19,900 nt of DNA from an uncultured Muribaculaceae bacterium. GTDB taxonomy: Bacteria > Bacteroidota > Bacteroidia > Bacteroidales > Muribaculaceae. Positions 14,500 to 19,900 of the stretch are shown here, piece after piece; within the stretch, counting starts at the first letter, position 1, and every line of letters starts with the position of its first letter. The translations under genes were made by a program, and so were the position numbers. The stretch lies in the NCBI GenBank assembly GCA_910584185.1, contig CAJTYC010000046.1:1-19900 (forward strand), in the 5' to 3' direction. The notes beneath the pieces are model-generated. The model searched no databases, was not told the DNA's origin, and saw nothing but the letters and a program-made list of their open reading frames with translations.

Positions 14500-17037
14500 A
14501 TGTCACAAACCACGTACACCTACAACGAAGTATTCGAAGCTACCCTGAAATATTTCAAGGGAGATGAATTGGCTGCCCGTGTGTGGGCGAGCAAGTATGC
14601 GCTGAAGGATTCCGACGGTAACTTTTTCGAGCTGACGCCCGACGATATGCACCGCCGCATAGCCCGCGAGATAGTGCGCATAGAGAACAAGTATCCCAAC
14701 CCGATGAGCGAGGAGGCAGTGTTCGGACTGTTGCAGAACTTCCGCTACATAGTGCCGCAGGGAAGCCCGATGGCCGGCATTGGCAATGACCTCCAGGTGG
14801 GGTCGCTCTCCAATTGCTTTGTAATCGGACTCGATGGTCACCCCGACTCCTACGGCGGCATAATCCGCATCGATGAGGAGCAGGTGCAGCTCATGAAGCG
14901 CCGCGGCGGTGTGGGCCACGACCTCTCGCACATCCGCCCCAAAGGGAGCCCGGTGAAAAACTCCGCACTCTCGAGCACAGGTCTTGTGCCATTTATGGAG
15001 CGATACAGCAACTCCACCCGCGAGGTGGCTCAGGATGGTCGTCGCGGTGCGCTTATGATGACCGTAAGCATACAGCACCCTGATGCAGAAGACTTCATAG
15101 ATGCCAAGATGGTGGAGGGCAAGGTAACCGGCGCCAACGTGTCGATCAAGATCAACGACGAGTTCATGCGCTGCGCCACTGAGGAAAGACCCTATCGCCA
15201 GCAATATCCCATCAATTCCGACAATCCGGTCTTCACCAAAGATATAGACGCTGGCAAGCTGTGGACCAAGATAACCCACAACGCATGGAAAAGCGCCGAG
15301 CCGGGCGTGCTCTTCTGGGACACCATCCAGAGAGAGTCAGTGCCTGACTGCTACGCAGACCTCGGTTTCGAGACCGTGTCGACCAACCCTTGCGGCGAGA
15401 TACCCCTCTGCCCCTACGACAGTTGCCGACTCGTGGCCATCAACCTCTACAGCTACGTGAAGAACCCCTTCACACCTGAGGCGGAATTTGACTTCGAGCT
15501 CTTTGCCGACCATGTAGGCAAAGCCCAGCGTATCATGGACGATATCATTGACCTCGAGATGGAGAAAATCGACACCATCATAGCCAAGATTGACTCCGAC
15601 CCCGAGACTGCCGAGGTGAAAAGCACAGAGCTGAACCTCTGGAACAAGATACGCAACAAGACACTCAAAGGACGCCGCACCGGCTGCGGCACCACCGGCG
15701 AGGGTGATATGCTCGCAGCCTTAGGACTCCGCTATGGCACACCTGAAGCAACCGAATTTTCGGTGAAGGTGCACCGCGCATTGGCACTCGCATATTACAG
15801 CGCGTCGGTCGACATGGCCACCGAGCGCGGAGCATTCGAGGTGTATGACCCCAAACGCGAAGAGAACAACCCTTACATAAGCCGCATACGCGAATGGGAT
15901 CCGGCTCTCTACGAGCGCATGGTGAAGCATGGCCGCCGCAACATAGCCTGCCTTACCATTGCCCCCACAGGCACAACGAGCATCATGACCCAGACATCAT
16001 CGGGCATTGAGCCGGTGTTCATGCCCGTCTATACCCGCCGCCGCAAGGTTAACCCCGGCGACCCGGATGTGCGCGTAGACTTCGTGGATGAAGTGGGCGA
16101 CGCGTTTGAGGAATATACGGTGTATCACCACAAGTTCCTCACTTGGATGAATGTCAACGGCATAGAGCACAAAGCGAAGCTGACTCCCGAAGAAATTGAG
16201 GAGTTAGTGGCCAAATCGCCTTACTACAAAGCTACCGCCAACGATGTGGACTGGGTGGAGAAGGTGAGGATGCAGGGAGCTGTGCAGAAATGGGTGGACC
16301 ACTCAATCTCCGTGACCATCAACCTGCCGGCCGACGTGAGCGAACAGCTTGTGAACCAACTCTATGTAGAAGCATGGAAAGCCGGCTGCAAAGGATGCAC
16401 CGTATATCGTGACGGCTCACGCAACAATGTACTCGAGGCCGTGGGCAAGAAGCAGACTTCAGAACCGATTATGGCCAAGCCGGCACACCTGCTTAAACGA
16501 CCGTCGGAACTGGAGGCTGATGTGGTGCGCTTCCAGAACAATAAAGAGAAGTGGATAGCCTTCGTCGGACTTGTCAACAACAAGCCTTATGAGGTATTCA
16601 CCGGCCTTGCCGACGATGAAGATGGCATATTCTGCCCCAAGAGCGTAAGCAAGGGTAAGATTATCAAGACATATGCTGCCGACGGCACTAAGCGTTACGA
16701 CTTCCAGTTTATCAACAAACGTGGTTACAAGACCACTATAGAAGGCCTTAGCGAGAAGTTCAACCCTGAGTTCTGGAACTATGCTAAGCTGATTTCGGGA
16801 GTGCTGCGCTACGGTATGCCTATCGATCAGGTGCTCAAACTTGTGGGAGGCCTTGAACTCGATTCGACCAACATCAACACATGGAAGATGGGAGTGGAAC
16901 GCGCTTTGAAGAAGTATCTCACCAACGGCACTGAGGCCAAGGGTCAGAAATGTCCCAACTGCGGTCAGGAGAGCCTCGTATACCAGGAGGGATGCCTGAT
17001 ATGCACCAACTGCGGCAACTCCAAATGCGGAGGTTGA
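14500..17037 (+). CDS. nrdJ: adenosylcobalamin-dependent (class II) ribonucleoside-diphosphate reductase
   Basis: An 845-residue class II reductase. The frame is open from 14428, but ATG at 14500 (MSQTTYTYNEVFEATL) lies downstream of the promoter and matches the family N-terminus. SNCF (C106) and RTGCGTTG (C396) are the likely redox cysteines, NPCGE (N296, C298, E300) is the radical and acid-base active site, and APTGTTS (488-494) is the substrate phosphate loop. Residues from about 680 to 800 form a TSCPD-type C-terminal domain (FVGLVNNKPYEVFTG, LVGGLELDSTNINTW). The last 30 residues are a zinc ribbon (CPNC ... CLICTNC) ending in CGG. It makes deoxyribonucleotides with or without oxygen as long as cobalamin is available. 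There is no room for a cobalamin riboswitch in the short leader. malQ follows after 64 bases. Confidence 0.95.
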   Translation: MSQTTYTYNEVFEATLKYFKGDELAARVWASKYALKDSDGNFFELTPDDMHRRIAREIVRIENKYPNPMSEEAVFGLLQNFRYIVPQGSPMAGIGNDLQVGSLSNCFVIGLDGHPDSYGGIIRIDEEQVQLMKRRGGVGHDLSHIRPKGSPVKNSALSSTGLVPFMERYSNSTREVAQDGRRGALMMTVSIQHPDAEDFIDAKMVEGKVTGANVSIKINDEFMRCATEERPYRQQYPINSDNPVFTKDIDAGKLWTKITHNAWKSAEPGVLFWDTIQRESVPDCYADLGFETVSTNPCGEIPLCPYDSCRLVAINLYSYVKNPFTPEAEFDFELFADHVGKAQRIMDDIIDLEMEKIDTIIAKIDSDPETAEVKSTELNLWNKIRNKTLKGRRTGCGTTGEGDMLAALGLRYGTPEATEFSVKVHRALALAYYSASVDMATERGAFEVYDPKREENNPYISRIREWDPALYERMVKHGRRNIACLTIAPTGTTSIMTQTSSGIEPVFMPVYTRRRKVNPGDPDVRVDFVDEVGDAFEEYTVYHHKFLTWMNVNGIEHKAKLTPEEIEELVAKSPYYKATANDVDWVEKVRMQGAVQKWVDHSISVTINLPADVSEQLVNQLYVEAWKAGCKGCTVYRDGSRNNVLEAVGKKQTSEPIMAKPAHLLKRPSELEADVVRFQNNKEKWIAFVGLVNNKPYEVFTGLADDEDGIFCPKSVSKGKIIKTYAADGTKRYDFQFINKRGYKTTIEGLSEKFNPEFWNYAKLISGVLRYGMPIDQVLKLVGGLELDSTNINTWKMGVERALKKYLTNGTEAKGQKCPNCGQESLVYQEGCLICTNCGNSKCGG

Positions 17038-17101
17038 TAATAGCGCACAAAACCAACCTACATAAAAATATTGAATATTTAATAACCTCAATAATCAAGA
17101 C

Positions 17102-19777
17102 ATGAAAATAACGTTCAACATCAACTACCACACCAATTGGGGCGAGAGCCTCTGGGTGTGCGGCACCACCGCGAAGCTCGGAGGTGGCGATGCACGCAAC
17201 GGTGTGGAGATGAAAATGGTAAGCCCTGACCTGTGGCAATTCGAGCTCGAGAGCGACAAGCCCCTTGAGGATTTCGATTATTACTATGTGGTGAAGGCAG
17301 ATAACCGTGCATGGCGTTTCGAATGGGGTGCGCCCCGCAGATACCGTTCGGGAGAAGGCGTAGATGATGTGGTGATATTTGACGACTGGCTCGACATGCC
17401 GGCCGACAAGCCGTTCTATTCTTCGGCATTCACCCAGAGTATCTTCCGCCGTGAGGAGCGCGATGCCCAGCTTCCTGCACTTCCCGGCACACTCTGCTTC
17501 CATATCGAAGCTCCCATCATCGCCCCCGATGAAGTGCTCGCCGTGACAGGTGAGGGTGAATATCTCGGTAACTGGAACCCTGAGAAGGCTCTTGTGCTCA
17601 ACGATCACAACTTCCCCATCTGGGAAATAAATCTTGACCTTGCAAAGCTTAAAGTGCCTTTTGAATACAAGTTTATTGTACGCAAGAAAGATGGCGCAGT
17701 GGTGGGCTGGGAGCAGCTCAACAACCGCATCTATGGCATACCGACCGAGAATCCGATGCAGCGTGTCGTGATCGACGGTATACGTTTTGCCAACCCCAAA
17801 CGTCCGTGGAAGGGTGCCGGCACAGCAATACCTGTATTCTCTATCCGCAGCGAGGAGGATTTCGGCGTAGGCGATTTCCTCGACATGAAGCAGATGGCCG
17901 ACTGGTGCGTTATGACGAAGCAGAACATACTCCAGATTCTGCCTATCAACGACACCACCATGACCGGCACTTGGGTAGACTCTTATCCTTACAAGGCCAA
18001 CTCAATCTTCGCTTTGCATCCGATGTTTCTCCGTCCGTATGCCGTCGGTGAACTCAAAGATGAAGCCCGCAAGGAGTATTATGAGAATATCCGCAAGGAG
18101 CTCAACAAGCTCGACGAGATTGACTATGAGCGTGTAAACAATGTAAAGAACGAGTATCTGCGCGAGATTTACGCTCAGGATGGTGCAGGCACCAAGCGCC
18201 GCAAGGATTACAAGGAGTTTGTGGAGAAAAACGAGTATTGGCTTCTCCCCTACGCTGCATGGTCGACTCTGCGCGAGCAGTTCCATACTCCCGACAACAA
18301 CCTGTGGGGCGAGTATGCCGAATATGACGAGGATAAGGTGAAAGGCTATGTGGAGCAGAACCGCAAGGAGATTGACTATCACTACTTCTTGCAGTATCAC
18401 CTCGACAAGCAGCTCCGCGAGGCATGCGACTATGCCCACAGTAAGGGTGTAGTGCTCAAGGGTGATATACCTATCGGCATAAGCCGCTTCAGCGTTGACG
18501 CGTGGAAGAATCCCCGTCTCTTCAACATAGACTGCCAGGCCGGTGCTCCACCGGATGACTTCTCTGTATTGGGACAGAACTGGGGCTTACCGACCTACAA
18601 CTGGGACGCTATGGCCGAAGATGGGTTCTCATGGTGGAAAGACCGCTTCCGCAAGATGTCGGAATATTTCGACCTTTACCGCATTGACCACATTCTCGGT
18701 TTCTTCCGCATATGGCAGATTCCTCTCGACGCGATGCATGGTCTGCTCGGTTATTTCAACCCGGCTTTGCCCTTCTCGCCCGAGGAATTGCGCAACAGCT
18801 ATGATTTCTGGATCGATGCAGACGTGCAGACTCATCCGCTCATACTCGAATGGATGCTCACTGATTTCTTCGGCAATGACTCAGAGGAGGCCAAGGCTGA
18901 GTTTCTTGACCGTGTGGGTGGCGACCGCTATTGCCTGAAACCTTTTGTCAGCACTCAGCTAAAGGTGGAGGAAGTGTTTGCACAGCGCGAGGATAGCGAG
19001 AAGAATCAGCGTTTCAAGAATGCCCTGCTTGGCATAATCGATGACGTGCTCTTCATCGAGGATCCTTATCAGAAGGGACATTATCATCCCCGCATCTCCG
19101 CTCAGTATACTTATCAGTACCGCATGCTCAGCGACTATGCCAAGTGGTGTTTCAACCGCCTTTACAATGACTTCTTCTATCACCGCCACAATGACTTCTG
19201 GTATGGCAAGGCTATGTGGAAGCTCCCGCCGTTGCTCGACTCCACTGCGATGCTCGCCTGCGGTGAAGACCTCGGCATGATTCCTGACTGTGTACCGGCT
19301 GTGATGAACCAGCTCAAGATTCTGAGCCTTGAGATACAGCGCATGCCCAAGGATCCGAAGACAGAGTTTGGCGATACCTGGCACTATCCTTACTTCAGTG
19401 TCTGCACCACCTCTACCCACGATATGCCGGGCATACGCGGCTGGTGGGAGGAAAACCATGGCGTATCGCAGAATTTCTTCAACCATGTGCTTCATGAGTA
19501 TGGCGAGGCTCCATATTTCGCTGAGCCTTGGATTTGCGACAAGATCGTAGAGTTGCAGCTGAAGAGTCCGTCGATGCTCTGCATCCTTCCGCTTCAGGAC
19601 TGGCTCTCGATAGACGGCGGATTGCGTCGCCGCAACCCGGCAGAAGAGCAGATTAACGTGCCGGCCAATCCACGTCACTACTGGCGTTACCGCATGCACC
19701 TCACCGTAGAGCAGTTGAAAAACGAAAGCGCGTTCAACAGCTGCGTGACACGCATGATAGCCGAATCCGACCGCTAA
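17102..19777 (+). CDS. malQ: 4-alpha-glucanotransferase (GH77) with two N-terminal CBM20 domains, DPE2-like
   Basis: An 891-residue protein with no signal peptide, so cytosolic. Residues about 1-105 and 125-240 are two CBM20 starch-binding modules (NYHTNWGESLWVCGT; then VLAVTGEGEYLGNWNPEKAL, followed by VPFEYKFIV). From about 250 onward is a GH77 amylomaltase: GVGDFLDMKQMADW, LPINDTT, the nucleophile in YRIDHILG (D529), the acid/base in CGEDLG (E722) and the third acid in STHDMPGIRGWW (D774). A long insert (about 315-440) rich in charged helix is typical of the plant DPE2 and Bacteroides type. It moves glucan segments between maltose, maltodextrins and glycogen-like acceptors. The gene is 64 bases after nrdJ with no clear terminator between, so read-through from nrdJ is possible. 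A strong terminator follows its stop. Confidence 0.95.
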   Translation: MKITFNINYHTNWGESLWVCGTTAKLGGGDARNGVEMKMVSPDLWQFELESDKPLEDFDYYYVVKADNRAWRFEWGAPRRYRSGEGVDDVVIFDDWLDMPADKPFYSSAFTQSIFRREERDAQLPALPGTLCFHIEAPIIAPDEVLAVTGEGEYLGNWNPEKALVLNDHNFPIWEINLDLAKLKVPFEYKFIVRKKDGAVVGWEQLNNRIYGIPTENPMQRVVIDGIRFANPKRPWKGAGTAIPVFSIRSEEDFGVGDFLDMKQMADWCVMTKQNILQILPINDTTMTGTWVDSYPYKANSIFALHPMFLRPYAVGELKDEARKEYYENIRKELNKLDEIDYERVNNVKNEYLREIYAQDGAGTKRRKDYKEFVEKNEYWLLPYAAWSTLREQFHTPDNNLWGEYAEYDEDKVKGYVEQNRKEIDYHYFLQYHLDKQLREACDYAHSKGVVLKGDIPIGISRFSVDAWKNPRLFNIDCQAGAPPDDFSVLGQNWGLPTYNWDAMAEDGFSWWKDRFRKMSEYFDLYRIDHILGFFRIWQIPLDAMHGLLGYFNPALPFSPEELRNSYDFWIDADVQTHPLILEWMLTDFFGNDSEEAKAEFLDRVGGDRYCLKPFVSTQLKVEEVFAQREDSEKNQRFKNALLGIIDDVLFIEDPYQKGHYHPRISAQYTYQYRMLSDYAKWCFNRLYNDFFYHRHNDFWYGKAMWKLPPLLDSTAMLACGEDLGMIPDCVPAVMNQLKILSLEIQRMPKDPKTEFGDTWHYPYFSVCTTSTHDMPGIRGWWEENHGVSQNFFNHVLHEYGEAPYFAEPWICDKIVELQLKSPSMLCILPLQDWLSIDGGLRRRNPAEEQINVPANPRHYWRYRMHLTVEQLKNESAFNSCVTRMIAESDR

Positions 19778-19800
19778 TACACAACTTACCATCAATACTT

Positions 19801-19829
19801 ATCAGGGAGACCCTTCGGGCCTCCCTGAT
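19801..19829 (+). terminator. intrinsic terminator after malQ
   Basis: ATCAGGGAG (19801-19809) pairs with CTCCCTGAT (19821-19829); inside, C-C and G-G close a TTCG tetraloop after a small internal loop. TTGATTTTTG follows. It starts 23 bases after the malQ stop and has the form of a good rho-independent terminator. Confidence 0.85.
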
Positions 19830-19868
19830 TTGATTTTTGACATATCGTAAGCATTAACTTAACTACAG

Positions 19869-19882
19869 GTTGGAGTTCCAAC
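19869..19882. repeat. short palindrome near the window end
   Basis: GTTGGA (19869-19874) and TCCAAC (19877-19882) are perfect complements around GT. Nothing else is visible from 19840 to 19900; it could belong to the regulatory region of the next gene. Confidence 0.3.
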
Positions 19883-19900
19883 ATATAGCAACATCGGCTA

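Noticed and set aside
14503..15279. 258-codon open frame on the minus strand
   Set aside because: Entirely antisense to nrdJ, whose protein is clearly conserved; a codon-bias shadow.
18959..19795. 278-codon open frame on the minus strand
   Set aside because: Antisense to malQ and its stop region; malQ has all GH77 catalytic motifs in the plus frame.
1..19900. CRISPR arrays, tRNA or rRNA genes, insertion sequences
   Set aside because: No regularly spaced repeats, cloverleaf with CCA-type arms, or transposase-like reading frames were found by reading; a tRNAscan or ISfinder search would settle it.

Overview
The window looks like chromosomal DNA of a gut-type Bacteroidota (order Bacteroidales; the family Muribaculaceae is a guess). 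The pointers are promoter -7 elements of the form TAnnTTTG, few Shine-Dalgarno sequences, BspA-type leucine-rich repeat and C13-peptidase secreted proteins, a class III fructose-bisphosphatase, a B12-dependent ribonucleotide reductase, and a DPE2-like 4-alpha-glucanotransferase with two starch-binding domains. Translation uses the standard bacterial code: TAA, TAG and TGA all end intact genes here.

Left part (1-5255): an AT-rich stretch of secreted proteins. A small DUF3244-like secreted protein (421-807) is followed by a large secreted C13 (legumain-like) cysteine peptidase (853-3528). Each reading frame is broken by exactly one in-frame stop codon (TGA at 634-636, TAG at 1930-1932) while the rest stays open. 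They read as recently inactivated pseudogenes, with readthrough or assembly error as alternatives. A strong hairpin separates them from an intact BspA-like LRR protein (3741-5255).

Middle (5256-11971): a hairpin-rich intergenic stretch lies between the LRR gene and a convergent DcaP-like porin gene (minus strand, 5521-6843). Divergent from the porin is a GT-C-fold glycosyltransferase followed after 4 bases by a 58-residue DUF4250 gene (8159-8335), which is easily missed. Next is a probable operon of bifunctional DAHP synthase/chorismate mutase plus two tandem sugar-nucleotide 3,4-ketoisomerase-like cupins, the first lacking one histidine of the HAH motif. A lone AAA-ATPase/PD-(D/E)XK protein of the large Bacteroidetes family of unknown role follows.

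Right part (11972-19900): housekeeping carbon and nucleotide metabolism, namely fbp, nrdJ and malQ, all on the plus strand. A perfect 8-bp dyad flanks the -7 element of nrdJ and may be an operator. A 14-bp perfect hairpin lies just upstream of fbp. A GC-rich repeat of about 38 bp occurs twice in opposite orientation in intergenic DNA (5420-5458 and 12032-12069).

There is no CRISPR array, recognisable transposase, tRNA or rRNA. The best candidates for something new are the twin-stop DUF3244/C13 pair, the aromatic-pathway/cupin operon, the nrdJ dyad and the dispersed repeat. None of them proves a new system from sequence alone.
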